Part shown: positions 44,735 to 54,142 of the stretch, in pieces
How positions within the stretch are numbered: the first letter of the stretch is position 1
Layout of the letters: each line of letters begins with the position of its first letter
Assembly: GCF_002591975.1 (NCBI RefSeq)
Contig: NZ_NVQE01000016.1
Span: 56,619-120,618 of the forward strand
DNA from: Mycobacterium neglectum
Lineage (GTDB): Bacteria; Actinomycetota; Actinomycetes; Mycobacteriales; Mycobacteriaceae
Direction: 5' to 3'
Length of the DNA: 64,000 bases
Notes under the pieces: model-generated
Databases searched by the model: none
What the model saw: the letters and a program-made list of their open reading frames with translations, nothing else
What the model was told of the DNA's origin: nothing
Program-made: the position numbers and the translations under genes

Positions 44735-45847
44735 TCAGCAGATGCGCGGTAAGGGGTCGCCGACGAGCATGTCCACGATCCGGGTGCCCCCGAACCCGGT
44801 GCGCACCACGACCGTCGCCGCCGGTTCCTCGGTGATTTCGCCGACCTCGGCGGCATCGACTCCCAGCGGATGGCTGCGCAACGCCGCAAGTCCGGCCTCG
44901 GCTTCCTCGGCTGCCACCACCGCAATGAACTTGCCTTCGTTGGCGACGTACAGCGGATCGATGCCGAGCATTTCGCATGCACCGTTGACCGTCGGGCGGA
45001 TCGGCAGGTGTTCCTCGTCGAGCACCACGCCGAGACCACTGGACTGGGCGAGTTCGTTGCAGACGGTGCCGACGCCACCGCGGGTGGGGTCGCGCAGCCA
45101 GCGGGTGGACGGTGCTGCTGCCAGTAGGAGTTCCACCAGCGGGCTGACTGCCGCGGTGTCGGATTCGATGTCGGCCTCGAGGTCCAGATCGCCGCGCGCC
45201 AGCATCACCGCCATGCCGTGGTCGCCCATCGATCCGGACAAGAGCACCTTGTCCCCGGCACGCACCGATTCCGCGGACAGGGTCCGGCCCACCGGAATCA
45301 CACCGGCGCCCGTGGTCGTGATGAACAGTCCATCGGCCGCGCCCCTTGGCACCACTTTCGTGTCGCCGGTGACGATCTGGACGCCGGCGGCGGTGGCCGC
45401 CTGTGCCATATCCGCGACGATCTCCTGCAGTTCGGCGATCGGGAAGCCCTCCTCGAGCACGAATGCCGTCGAGATCCAGGACGGCACCGCGCCGACCATG
45501 GCCAGGTCGTTGACAGTGCCGTGCACGGCGAGGTGGCCGATCGAGCCGCCCGGGAATCGCAAGGGCTGCACAACAAACGAGTCGGTGGACATCGCGAGTC
45601 GCTCCCCACTGGGCAGCGTGAGAATCGCACCATCGCCCAGCGACTCGAGTTGCGGATTACGGAAGGCCTCCAGGAACACCGCGTCGACCAGCGCCGCCGA
45701 CGCCTTACCGCCCGCTCCGTGGGCGAGCGTCACCACCTCGTCGCGCAACCGGGGACGACGCCGGCGAAACAGCTCGATCCGCTCGATCACCTCACCTTCG
45801 GCGAAGCTCGGCCCGGAGGACAGGTACTCACTTGCTGCCTTGCTCAT
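44735..45847 (-). CDS. hypE: Hydrogenase maturation protein HypE
   Basis: The 370-aa enzyme converts the carbamoyl group that HypF places on its C-terminal Cys into a cyanide ligand using ATP. The ATP-binding start LAHGAGGKAS and MSTDSFVVQPL are visible, and the protein ends PRIC, leaving the essential Cys as the last residue. The ATG overlaps the stop of the SIS gene by one base (TGATG). Confidence 0.95.
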   Translation of the reverse strand: MSKAASEYLSSGPSFAEGEVIERIELFRRRRPRLRDEVVTLAHGAGGKASAALVDAVFLEAFRNPQLESLGDGAILTLPSGERLAMSTDSFVVQPLRFPGGSIGHLAVHGTVNDLAMVGAVPSWISTAFVLEEGFPIAELQEIVADMAQAATAAGVQIVTGDTKVVPRGAADGLFITTTGAGVIPVGRTLSAESVRAGDKVLLSGSMGDHGMAVMLARGDLDLEADIESDTAAVSPLVELLLAAAPSTRWLRDPTRGGVGTVCNELAQSSGLGVVLDEEHLPIRPTVNGACEMLGIDPLYVANEGKFIAVVAAEEAEAGLAALRSHPLGVDAAEVGEITEEPAATVVVRTGFGGTRIVDMLVGDPLPRIC

Positions 45848-46521
45848 CAGATCTCAGTCCCTTGCTCGTGCACGGCCGACCACAGTTGGTATCCAAGCAG
45901 CGCCTGCGATTCCTGGATCCGATGGACGCTCTGCGAGTGAACGATGAAGCAGGTGTCGACATCCGGGCTGGTCGCAAACGTCCCGCCGTCGTATCCGGCG
46001 AAGCCGACGACATACATGCCGCGCTTGCGCGCCTCCCGTATGGCAACCGTCAGATCCGCGGAGCTGCCGCTGGTGGACATCGCGACTGCGATGTCCCCGG
46101 AATCCGCCCGCGCCATCAGCTGTCGGGCGAACACAAGCTCGAAACCGACGTCATTGCCGAGCGCGGTGAGTATCGCTTCATCGGCGGTCAACGACCAGGC
46201 CGGCAGGGCACGTCCGGCCGGTGGCCGAGCGAAGAGCGTCGCCAGCGTCGTCGCATCCGTGGAACTGCCGCCGTTGCCGAAGGCGAACAGCCGGCCGCCC
46301 GCGGCGAACCGAGCCGCCATCTCGGCCGCCGCCTTTGCCACCTTTTCCGCGCTCGACTCCACAGTGGATCGGCGCAGGGCCGCGCTTTCGGCGGCCTTGG
46401 CTTGCGCCGACGCCGCGAGATCGACAAGCAGTGAATTCAGGTCGTGTTCCTGAGCATCGATGAAGGGATAGAGAAAGTTGGTCGGCTCATGGCCCGAATC
46501 GAGACCGGGTTGGTTCCTCAT
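45847..46521 (-). CDS. SIS-domain protein (GmhA-like), hydrogenase-associated
   Basis: The 224-aa protein is a sugar-isomerase (SIS) fold of the GmhA branch: GGRLFAFGNGGSSTDATTLATLF near residue 75 and MSTSGSSADLTVAIREARKRGMYVVGFAG near residue 147. The GNGGS and STSGS loops would bind a phosphosugar. No lipopolysaccharide genes are near; it lies between two hyp genes and overlaps both. Such SIS proteins recur in actinobacterial hydrogenase clusters, and their role there is not established. A sedoheptulose-7-phosphate link to the Calvin cycle is conceivable but unproven. Confidence 0.82.
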   Translation of the reverse strand: MRNQPGLDSGHEPTNFLYPFIDAQEHDLNSLLVDLAASAQAKAAESAALRRSTVESSAEKVAKAAAEMAARFAAGGRLFAFGNGGSSTDATTLATLFARPPAGRALPAWSLTADEAILTALGNDVGFELVFARQLMARADSGDIAVAMSTSGSSADLTVAIREARKRGMYVVGFAGYDGGTFATSPDVDTCFIVHSQSVHRIQESQALLGYQLWSAVHEQGTEI

Positions 46522-47231
46522 AGGTCACCGACCTTGCTGATGGCCATCCCCGCATGAACGAGGACGAGTTCGCCGGCGTCAACGGGGTCGACGAGCATGG
46601 TCGACACGGTCTCCACCCCCTCCGCGGTGCGCACCCGAGCCGACCCTTGCGCCGACGCACAGAGCACTTCGCCGAGGCGGCCCTCATCGCTGCAGGTGAT
46701 GCAAACCTCCTCGGTGCATTCGGTGGGCTTCAGCAGACCCGGGTGCTCGAAGCAGACATGGGTGAGTTCCCACAGCAGGTGATACAGCAGCACGAAAGCT
46801 CCGGTCGCGGGCGCTTTCGGATCGGGGTCATCGAGCCAGAGAACGTGGTCGGCCGCACCCGCGTGGGGACGCTGTCCGTTGCCGATCCAAATCGTGGTCG
46901 CGCCCCAGGCCGGCGCCCTGCGCATCACCGACCGGACGTCGGCGTCGTCGGCGTCGGCAACCGCGATCACGACGTCGCCGGCGCGAACGGACACCCGCAC
47001 CACGTCGACCAGGTCTGGTCCGGCGAGCGCCACCGCGGGCAACGCCGGTTTGCCGACGATCACCGGATGCACGAACTCGACCGCAATGTGCTGGGCGTGC
47101 GGCTGCCACGACGGCGCGAGGGACCACATCGTGGCGCCGGCGGAAAATCGTCGCGCCAACGACAGTGCGGTCGTGGCGAGATCGGCAGCCAGGTCCGCCC
47201 CGAGCCCGTGTTCGACGTCAGTCGTGTTCAT
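46518..47231 (-). CDS. SIS-like domain fused to a HypC/HupF chaperone domain
   Basis: The 237-aa protein has two parts. Residues about 1-160 look like a degraded SIS/GmhA domain ([55 protein letters not shown]) that lacks the GNGGS loop. Residues about 165-237 are a HypC-type domain with [19 protein letters not shown] and [18 protein letters not shown]; the conserved Cys would be in VCITC. It overlaps hypF and the separate SIS gene. It may act as a second HypC partner for HypD or as a chaperone for this hydrogenase. Confidence 0.8.
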   Translation of the reverse strand: MNTTDVEHGLGADLAADLATTALSLARRFSAGATMWSLAPSWQPHAQHIAVEFVHPVIVGKPALPAVALAGPDLVDVVRVSVRAGDVVIAVADADDADVRSVMRRAPAWGATTIWIGNGQRPHAGAADHVLWLDDPDPKAPATGAFVLLYHLLWELTHVCFEHPGLLKPTECTEEVCITCSDEGRLGEVLCASAQGSARVRTAEGVETVSTMLVDPVDAGELVLVHAGMAISKVGDL

Positions 47232-49621
47232 AGCGAAACTCCCCTTGTTTGGCCGAACGCGGCGTCACCGTCGGGATCCAGCGCGGTCAGCATGGAAACC
47301 GCCGCCTGCCCCAACGCGAGCCCACCGTCGTTGGGCGGAACGATGTGGTGGGTGAGCACCGTGAACCCGGCCGCTTCCAGGTGCCGCCGGCACGCCCGCA
47401 ACAACAGGACGTTCTGGAACACGCCGCCTGTGAGTCCCACCAGCGCAACCGAACCGGCCACCAGAGAAACCACCTCGGCGACGGCGACCGCGACCGCCTC
47501 ATGGAAGGCCGCCGCCAACACCGCGGCGTCGACTCCGACCCGCAGCGCCGACACGATCGCCTGCATCAACCCCGCGGAATGAATCCGGCCGTCCGAGCCC
47601 ACGGCCAGCCGTAGCGCCGGATCACGCGGCGTATTGCTCGCGGACTCGGCCAGCATCTCGAGTTCGATCGCGGCCTGGCCTTCGTATTCGATCCGCTGCC
47701 GCACGCCGAGCAGCGCGGCAACCGCGTCGAACAGGCGCCCCATGCTCGAACAGGGCACACATCCCGTTCCGCTGCGGAACTGGGAGCGGAGCATCCGCAG
47801 TTCCGTGGGCGAGGCCGCGGCAACGGGAGCCAGGTCCTGGTCCCAGTCGATGCCGGCCGCCCACAGTTGTGACAGCGCCATTCGCCACGGATTCCGGACC
47901 GCCGCGTCGCCACCGGGCAGCGGCACGGGCACCAGGTGGCCTACGCGCGTGAAGCGGTGCGTGTCGGGTCCGATTGCGAGAATTTCGCCGCCCCATACAG
48001 TTCCGTCGCAGCCGTAACCGGTGCCGTCGAAGGCGACCCCGATGATCGGTTCGCATAATCTGCCGTGCTCGGCAAGTAGCGACACCACATGTGCATGGTG
48101 GTGCTGGACGAGGTCCAACGGGCGCCCGTCGGCGTGACGCTCGGCCCATGCCCGCGTGTGATAGCCGGGATGCAGGTCTGCGGCCAACCGCTGCGGCTTC
48201 CGACGGATTCCGCAGAGCTGGTCGACGGCGTGTTCGAATGCACGCAGCGTGTCGAGGGTGGCCATGTCGCCGATGTGACCCGAGCAGAAGGCACGATTCT
48301 CCTCGACGAGGCAGAAGGTGTTCTTCAGCTCACCGCCGACGGCCAGCACCGTGGCAGTGCTTCGCCCGGCCGGCGTCGGGATCTCAACGGGCAGTGGCGC
48401 ATAGCCGCGGGACCTGCGTATCGGCAGTTCCCTGCTGTCGACAATGCGGACCACCGAGTCATCGCACGGTACATGAATCGGCCGGTCGTGGTCGAGCACC
48501 GCGTCAGCGAGCGCCGAAGAACCCGAAAGTCGCTGTGCAGCATCTTCATCGGTGAAGCAGATCGGTTCGTCCGAGCGGTTGGCGCTTGTCATCACCAACG
48601 CATCCGGCACCGGCGTCTGGACACCCGGGATGGGCGCGAAGAGCAGATGGTGAACAGGAGAATACGGCAGCATCAGCCCGATCAGCGCACTGCGCGGTGC
48701 AACCAGCTCAGAGATCCGGGTGCCGGATCTGCGGCGCAACAGCACGATCGGGCGCGCAGGGCTGGACAACACCGCGGCCGCGGCGTCGTCAATTTCCGCG
48801 AATCGACGCGCGACCTCGAGATCGCGGACCAGGATCGCGAACGGCTTGCCGCCCCTAGCCTTTCGGGCACGCAGTGCGGCGAGCGCATCGTCGTCGTCGA
48901 CAGCACAACTCAGGTGATACCCGCCGATCCCCTTGATCGCGACGACGGCGCCCCCACCAAGTGCTCGCTGGGTTGCCTCCAGCGCGGGGTCCGATCCGCG
49001 GACGAGTTGGTTGCCGGACCGGAACCACATCGAAGGGCCACAGTCCGGGCATGCGACCGGCTGAGCATGAAATCGCCGGTTCGCCGGGTCCTCGTATTCG
49101 GCGGCGCACCTGGCGCACATCTGGAAGCCGGCCATCGTGGTGGTTGGGCGGTCATATGGCAGCTCGCGGATGATCGTAAACCTCGGCCCGCAGTTCGTAC
49201 ACGTGACGAACGGGTGCCGGTAACGCCGGTCGCGGGGGTCGAACAACTCGGCGACGCATTCGTCACACACCGCGATGTCAGGTGGAATCGCGGATGCGGC
49301 ACCGTCGACCATCTCGCTGTCCACGATCCGGAAATCAGGCGCACCTGGGTCGGCAGCCATTTGAACCGCCGATACCGTGCTGATCGTCGCAAGGGGCGGC
49401 GCCTCGGCGCGAAGCAGTCGGGCGAACACATCAACGGTGGCCGTCGGTCCCTGCACCTCGATGAATACGGCCCTGGAATCGTTGCCGACGAATCCGGCCA
49501 GCCCCAGCGCGGTGGCAGTCCGATGCACAAACGGGCGGAAGCCGACGCCCTGGACCACACCGGTCACCGTGAATCGATATCGGACGTCCTCGGATTTCAG
49601 GATCAGCGATGTCTGGGTCAC
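47228..49621 (-). CDS. hypF: Carbamoyltransferase HypF
   Basis: From the GTG at 49621, which overlaps the upstream stop (GTGA), the enzyme is 797 aa. The domains in order are: acylphosphatase ([13 protein letters not shown] near residue 20), two zinc fingers ([10 protein letters not shown] and [14 protein letters not shown] and ACPDCG), a YrdC-like ATP domain ([17 protein letters not shown]) and the Kae1-like carbamoyltransferase ([14 protein letters not shown] and [11 protein letters not shown]). It makes carbamoyl-AMP and transfers the group to HypE for cyanide synthesis. An earlier in-frame start lies in the shadow of the NHL gene. Confidence 0.95.
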   Translation of the reverse strand: MTQTSLILKSEDVRYRFTVTGVVQGVGFRPFVHRTATALGLAGFVGNDSRAVFIEVQGPTATVDVFARLLRAEAPPLATISTVSAVQMAADPGAPDFRIVDSEMVDGAASAIPPDIAVCDECVAELFDPRDRRYRHPFVTCTNCGPRFTIIRELPYDRPTTTMAGFQMCARCAAEYEDPANRRFHAQPVACPDCGPSMWFRSGNQLVRGSDPALEATQRALGGGAVVAIKGIGGYHLSCAVDDDDALAALRARKARGGKPFAILVRDLEVARRFAEIDDAAAAVLSSPARPIVLLRRRSGTRISELVAPRSALIGLMLPYSPVHHLLFAPIPGVQTPVPDALVMTSANRSDEPICFTDEDAAQRLSGSSALADAVLDHDRPIHVPCDDSVVRIVDSRELPIRRSRGYAPLPVEIPTPAGRSTATVLAVGGELKNTFCLVEENRAFCSGHIGDMATLDTLRAFEHAVDQLCGIRRKPQRLAADLHPGYHTRAWAERHADGRPLDLVQHHHAHVVSLLAEHGRLCEPIIGVAFDGTGYGCDGTVWGGEILAIGPDTHRFTRVGHLVPVPLPGGDAAVRNPWRMALSQLWAAGIDWDQDLAPVAAASPTELRMLRSQFRSGTGCVPCSSMGRLFDAVAALLGVRQRIEYEGQAAIELEMLAESASNTPRDPALRLAVGSDGRIHSAGLMQAIVSALRVGVDAAVLAAAFHEAVAVAVAEVVSLVAGSVALVGLTGGVFQNVLLLRACRRHLEAAGFTVLTHHIVPPNDGGLALGQAAVSMLTALDPDGDAAFGQTRGVSL

Positions 49622-50811
49622 CGACACCGCCAGACCACGACCCTGTTGTTGCCCGAATCCGCCACCGCCAGCCGATCGCCACGAAGAGAGATGCCGTACG
49701 GCCAGCACAGGGTGTCTCGTTGAACCGACGTCCACCGGTTCTCACCGTTGGATGCGAAATTCGGCTGCCCCAACACATGGTCAGCGGCGCGACCGTCGCG
49801 GGGCATGCCGTCCCACAACAGGATTCGGTTGTTCGCGGTGTCAGCCACCGCCAGCCGCTCGTTCGGGCCGCCGCAGCCGTCGAATTGAGCCGCGTAGGGG
49901 AAGCGAAATCGGTCCCCGGTGTGCGGACCGTAGGGCCATTCGTCGGCCGACGTGAAATCGACCTGTCCGAGAACGATATCCGCATCGCGGTCCGAGTCGG
50001 GTTCAGGCGACCAGCCCAGCAGTCGATGGTCCCCCGCGTCTGCGATCAGCAGCAGGCCATCGGTGCCGGTGATGTCATGGGGCCAGCGAAAGCTGGCGGG
50101 GCCAACAGCACCACCGCGGTTCTCGTCGCGGTGGGCCGCGTCGGGTTGACCCAGGATGATGTCGGCCGGCTGCCCGGGGTCGGGGATACCGTTGTCCCAG
50201 CCGAGGACTCGTCGATTGCCGGTGTCGGCGACCCAGAATCGGGAGCCCACGACCGCGATGCCGAACGGCCAGTAGAACGTCGATGCCGAGCAGTCGCCAC
50301 CGCGATTGGGCTCTACGGCTGCCGCATCATCCTGTCCGAGGATGATGTCCGGCGCGACATCGCTGACCTCGGGGACCGAGTTCCACACCAGGATCCGGTG
50401 GTGCCAGGCGTCGGCGACGACAAGCCGCCCGTCATGCACGAGCACACCGGTGGGCAGGTTCATTCCCCGTTCTGGTCCGCGGCCGGCGGCGGCCCTTCCT
50501 TCGGTATGGCCGTCCGGCTGACCGAGGACGATGTCGGCGGGCTGCTCATCGTGGTCCGGAACTCTGTGCCACACGAGCACCCGGTGGTTGCCGGAATCGG
50601 CGACCACGAGATGGTCATCGCCGAGGAAGACTCCTCGCGGCGAATACATCCACGCCATCGACGGACTGGCGGACGGCAAGGCCAATCCGCCGGGTGCCGG
50701 AGCACCGAGCCACACATCGGGTGACCACCCTGCGGTCAGGTCGTCCCCCGGTTCGGGATCGGCCCGACCCCGGAACGTGCCGATGTTGTGGCGGACGGTG
50801 AACTGGGTCAT
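49618..50811 (-). CDS. NHL-repeat beta-propeller protein, hydrogenase-associated
   Basis: The 397-aa protein is built from six repeats with the core pattern ADxxNxRxLx[61 protein letters not shown] and [12 protein letters not shown]. Five linkers read like DIVLGQPD. This predicts a six-bladed propeller. No signal peptide is present, so it should be cytoplasmic like the hydrogenase. It overlaps hypF downstream and the NifU-Rieske gene upstream. Its job is unknown; a scaffold or substrate/quinone-gate role would be guesswork. Confidence 0.85.
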   Translation of the reverse strand: MTQFTVRHNIGTFRGRADPEPGDDLTAGWSPDVWLGAPAPGGLALPSASPSMAWMYSPRGVFLGDDHLVVADSGNHRVLVWHRVPDHDEQPADIVLGQPDGHTEGRAAAGRGPERGMNLPTGVLVHDGRLVVADAWHHRILVWNSVPEVSDVAPDIILGQDDAAAVEPNRGGDCSASTFYWPFGIAVVGSRFWVADTGNRRVLGWDNGIPDPGQPADIILGQPDAAHRDENRGGAVGPASFRWPHDITGTDGLLLIADAGDHRLLGWSPEPDSDRDADIVLGQVDFTSADEWPYGPHTGDRFRFPYAAQFDGCGGPNERLAVADTANNRILLWDGMPRDGRAADHVLGQPNFASNGENRWTSVQRDTLCWPYGISLRGDRLAVADSGNNRVVVWRCR

Positions 50812-51722
50812 GTCCCGACTCGAACCCAGACGTCACCGGAATCGACCCTCAGTGGCACCTGCTCCAGCTGCGCCCCTGGGGCGCTCAGGCACTCCCCCGA
50901 TGTCGCGTCGTAACAGAAGCCGTGCCATGGGCACGTCAGCGTGCCGTTGGCGATGTCGAGCACAGCATTGTCCAAAGGCAAGCCCTCATGGGCACATTCG
51001 TTACGGTAGGCCGAAAGCCGTCGACCGGCGCTCACCACAATGATGTCGACAAGGTCACCGGACGCCGAGGACAGGCTCAACGTGGTGAGGTCGTCGTCGG
51101 GCAGGCTGGCGGTGGGACCCACCTTCACCCAACCCTCACTGGCGGGGTCCGGCCCGATGCGCAGCGACTCCAGCGGGATCAGCGTGGGTGACGGCTCATT
51201 CGGCAGCACCTCCACACCGGTGATCGACGGCACACCCTCCACAAGTGCGCTTTCGACGAGATTTCGAAGCGTTACCGAGGACATCGAGCAGCCGTTGCAG
51301 GCGCCGTCGAGCCGCACGAAAGCGGTGCCATCTTCGATCCGCACCAGGACGACATCCCCACCGTGGCTCTGCAATTGGGGCCGCACCGTGACCAGTACGC
51401 GATTGGCGTGTGTCATCGGATCGGGCCGCACGATCCCGTGCAGCGACAGGAGCATGTGCACGACCGGGTCGTCGACGAGTTCGAACAACACCGCCCGGGC
51501 GGCGTCGTCGGACCGCAGCCGCTGGACGATCGTCACCAGCCCGGCGCGGTGAATGGCCTCGACGGCAGCCTTGACCTCGTCTGCGACCGCCCGCGACGAC
51601 TCATCCAACCCCTCAAGAGCGGCCATCGCGTCATCGACGCGCCTGGCGAGGTTCTCGAAGTCGGCGTCGCCATCGGTGGCCGGCACTTGGCCTGCCGGCG
51701 CTTCCACGGCCGTGGTTGACAT
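50808..51722 (-). CDS. hucE: NifU-Rieske fusion iron-sulfur protein (HucE-like)
   Basis: The 304-aa protein joins three parts: a helical N-terminus (to about residue 95), a NifU C-terminal-type domain with CNGC (Cys142 and Cys145), and a Rieske domain with CAH (243-245) and CPWH (264-267) for a [2Fe-2S] cluster. From memory, mycobacterial Huc clusters encode such a protein, HucE, thought to take part in electron transfer from the hydrogenase. It overlaps the NHL gene by 4 bases and follows the TPR gene by 9 bases. Whether it carries electrons or donates clusters cannot be decided by sequence. Confidence 0.85.
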   Translation of the reverse strand: MSTTAVEAPAGQVPATDGDADFENLARRVDDAMAALEGLDESSRAVADEVKAAVEAIHRAGLVTIVQRLRSDDAARAVLFELVDDPVVHMLLSLHGIVRPDPMTHANRVLVTVRPQLQSHGGDVVLVRIEDGTAFVRLDGACNGCSMSSVTLRNLVESALVEGVPSITGVEVLPNEPSPTLIPLESLRIGPDPASEGWVKVGPTASLPDDDLTTLSLSSASGDLVDIIVVSAGRRLSAYRNECAHEGLPLDNAVLDIANGTLTCPWHGFCYDATSGECLSAPGAQLEQVPLRVDSGDVWVRVGT

Positions 51723-51731
51723 GTCGGCTCC

Positions 51732-53006
51732 CTAATCGGCTTCGGGTGCGGTTCGGGCCAAAGCGTGCTCGCGGGCGATCTCGTCGAGGACGCCGCGCAC
51801 GGCGCGCACCGAATCGACATCGCCGAGATCCTCGAACAGGAACCGGGATTCGTACAGTTTCGCCTTGGCCTGATCGAACATCCCAAGATGGGCCAGCGCG
51901 TTGCCCTGGTTGGCCAGCACCCTGGCCCTGCCCAACGGATCGGTGTCGCGATCCCTGGCCTCGAGCACACCCTCGTAGAGTTCGACCGCCTCGACCAGGT
52001 TGTCTGCTTGATGTTTGGATGGGGTGTAGACCAGCGAGTTCGCCAGATTGAGTTGAACGCTCGCCCATTGCTCGGGATACGTTTCACGGGTGTAGACCTT
52101 CAACGCCGACCGCAACGATTGTGCGGCGACCCCGAGCCGCAGCTGCCCCGAGGCCTCCACCATCGGCATCGTCAGGTAGGCGGTGGCGAGATTTGCGTGT
52201 GTGGCCGCCCACAGCAGCGGCGCCTCATCGCGCAGCACCAGCTGCAGGGCGGAGTGATAGTGCGGAATCGCCTGGGCAAGTAGATCGGGACGGTCCTCGG
52301 CCTGCTCGTGCAGCAATCCGGCAAGGTTCAGATGCAGTTCGGCGCGTCCGATGCGGAGACCGTCCGCGCCGTCCAGAAGGCGCAAGGCCTGCTCGAGTCG
52401 CTGGGTCGCGTCCGGTTCGCCAAGATCCCGGCAGATCGACGCCGCTGCGCCCACGAGGACACCCTGCAACCGCCCCGAATGTGGGCCTGCGGCGGCGGCG
52501 GCGCGCTCGAGCAATGCGACGGCGCCCGACGGGTCTCCATCGTCGAGTGCCTGACTTGCCTGTGCCGAGAGAGCGACCGCAGCCAGCTCACCGTCGGTGT
52601 CACCAGGTTCGGGCGGGGTGTCGGACCGACCGAGGACGAACAGGACGAGGTCGACGAGCGTGCCGAATTCCCCGAGGCTCGACCGTAACTCGTCGACGTC
52701 CTCGCTGTCGGGGTCGAGGACGAACCGGTTGTAGCGAGTCACCGGATCGGTCCCAACCAACGCCGCCAGCGCCGCTGTACGGTCCCCTGCGAGGGCGAGT
52801 TCGTGTGCCGCCATGCCGTCGGGCCAGTCCTGCGGCAGGTTGCCGGCCAGCAGCGCCAGGCGCACTGCTTCGGTGTCCGCACCCGTTGTCGACACTGCGG
52901 GTATCAGCATGTAGCCCAAGGGAAGCGGAAAGGTGCCAAGGGGTTGCGGACGGACCGCGGCCGCGGTCGAAGCGGTGATTTCGGCATCGGTGGGAAGTGC
53001 GGTCAT
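51732..53006 (-). CDS. TPR-repeat protein, hydrogenase-associated
   Basis: The 424-aa soluble protein is almost all helical. Tetratricopeptide-like units are seen from about residue 140 on, for example LLERAAAAAGPHSGRLQGVLVGA, LHLNLAGLLHEQAEDRPDLLAQAIPHY, HANLATAYLTMPM, VQLNLANSLVYTP and RARVLANQGNALAHLGMFDQAKAKLYESR. TPR proteins bind partner proteins. Similar genes accompany group 2a hydrogenases, so it may hold the subunits during assembly. It lies 45 bases after an 83-aa gene. Confidence 0.82.
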   Translation of the reverse strand: MTALPTDAEITASTAAAVRPQPLGTFPLPLGYMLIPAVSTTGADTEAVRLALLAGNLPQDWPDGMAAHELALAGDRTAALAALVGTDPVTRYNRFVLDPDSEDVDELRSSLGEFGTLVDLVLFVLGRSDTPPEPGDTDGELAAVALSAQASQALDDGDPSGAVALLERAAAAAGPHSGRLQGVLVGAAASICRDLGEPDATQRLEQALRLLDGADGLRIGRAELHLNLAGLLHEQAEDRPDLLAQAIPHYHSALQLVLRDEAPLLWAATHANLATAYLTMPMVEASGQLRLGVAAQSLRSALKVYTRETYPEQWASVQLNLANSLVYTPSKHQADNLVEAVELYEGVLEARDRDTDPLGRARVLANQGNALAHLGMFDQAKAKLYESRFLFEDLGDVDSVRAVRGVLDEIAREHALARTAPEAD

Positions 53007-53051
53007 CGGTTCACGATCCTCTGTTCGTCGGGGCGGGCACGCATCCGGCGG

Positions 53052-53303
53052 TCATGGCCGCGGACCCTCACGTTCTGCGGCTCGCTTGATCAATTGCGCC
53101 GCGAGCTCGGCGCGGGCCTTGGTCGGGTAGGTGTCGATGCGGGTCCGCACGACGCCGTCGGCGAACACGACGACGACCTCGACCGCCCAGCGGCCACGTT
53201 CGGAGACCACGACGGTCTGGACGTCGTCCGCGTGTTCGGTCGAGCTGTCGTTGGGAGCCGTGAATTTCGGCCGGGCCGGCGGGTCGTCACACATGACAGT
53301 CAC
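53052..53303 (-). CDS. Unknown 83-aa protein in the hydrogenase cluster
   Basis: It starts at a GTG that overlaps the protease stop (GTGA); the ATG three codons in (53294) is an alternative. The protein has a beta-rich middle (VQTVVVSERGRWAVEVVVVFADGVVRTRIDTY) and a basic helix at the end (ARAELAAQLIKRAAERE). This could be a small beta-sheet plus helix fold that binds nucleic acid or protein. I know no family for it. Translation is likely from the coupling. Confidence 0.6.
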   Translation of the reverse strand: MTVMCDDPPARPKFTAPNDSSTEHADDVQTVVVSERGRWAVEVVVVFADGVVRTRIDTYPTKARAELAAQLIKRAAEREGPRP

Positions 53304-54142
53304 TCGCCAGGCCCCAGCGGAATCCGTAGGGCCGCTTCGTCATCGTCCCAGAATGCACGCTGGACGCCTGTCGGAATGTGGTCTTCGAGGACTTCGCGCA
53401 CCAGTGTGGCCCGGTCACCGGCCGGGTTGCGTTGCTTGAGCAGCAGACCGCCGCTGCGTGGCCCACGCAGTGGCATCAGCCAGAGTGCGTCGGCACGCAC
53501 AAGGGCGACGACCGCATCGGATGGGAACCGGCTGGCCGCCAATGCTGCGTCCAGGCGGATATAGCCGTCTGCGGTGAATTCGACCTGTAGATCCGCCGAT
53601 GCCGCAGGGCGCAGGGCAGCGAGATAGTCACGTTCGATGATCTCGATCACCTGGTTCATCGACGCCTCGACCGCCTCCGTGAGGTCAGCATCGAGCTCGA
53701 CTCCCGCCACCTCGATGAGGAAAACCGTGATGTCGGTGGGACAGTCCTCACCAAGTGCCCAGCGCGCGAACGCAATTGCGTGATCCCAACGAAACGAGTG
53801 CGTATGCAGCCCCTGAAGGGGCGGCAGGTCCTCGAGCTCGGCACCCGGCACCCGGTATACGGTGCCGGGCGCCGCCCCGGTGGCTGCGGCATCGACGATC
53901 ACGACCCGCGCAGCGCCGCGCATCTGGAACGCCACATCCATCCCTGCGGTGCCGCCGTCAACCAGTCGGGCACCGTCGGGTACGCCGCGCTCCCACAGAT
54001 GACGAACCAGGATCGGGCCGACGCCGTCATCGCCGCGCAACAGATTCCCGCACCCGACGACGAGCACCGCACAACCCGGCGGCTCGATGTCGACATCGGC
54101 TCCGTCGCTGTCAGGGCGCGCTTGAGAAGTCGTGGCGATCAC
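53300..54142 (-). CDS. Hydrogenase maturation endopeptidase with C-terminal extension
   Basis: From the GTG at 54142 (GTGA overlap with hucL) the protein is 280 aa. Residues about 23-165 are a HycI/HupD-type protease: VVGCGNLLRGDDGVGP with the nickel-sensing acid, VDGGTAGMDVAF, and the His motif LHTHSF. It should remove the 19 residues after His516 of the large subunit. A further 110 residues (RLDAALAASRFPSDAVVALVRADALWLMPLRGPRSGGLLLKQRN and on) are beyond the normal 150-180 aa and have no known fold to me. Confidence 0.87.
   Translation of the reverse strand: MIATTSQARPDSDGADVDIEPPGCAVLVVGCGNLLRGDDGVGPILVRHLWERGVPDGARLVDGGTAGMDVAFQMRGAARVVIVDAAATGAAPGTVYRVPGAELEDLPPLQGLHTHSFRWDHAIAFARWALGEDCPTDITVFLIEVAGVELDADLTEAVEASMNQVIEIIERDYLAALRPAASADLQVEFTADGYIRLDAALAASRFPSDAVVALVRADALWLMPLRGPRSGGLLLKQRNPAGDRATLVREVLEDHIPTGVQRAFWDDDEAALRIPLGPGE

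Noticed and set aside
43049..45947. Long plus-strand frames of 468 and 458 codons opposite hypD, hypC and hypE
   Set aside because: They are shadows of well-supported hyp genes; the translated products are His/Arg/Pro-rich without family features.
48089..49723. A 544-codon plus-strand frame opposite hypF
   Set aside because: HypF motifs on the minus strand are unmistakable and overlapping starts fit that strand; the frame is a codon-bias artefact.
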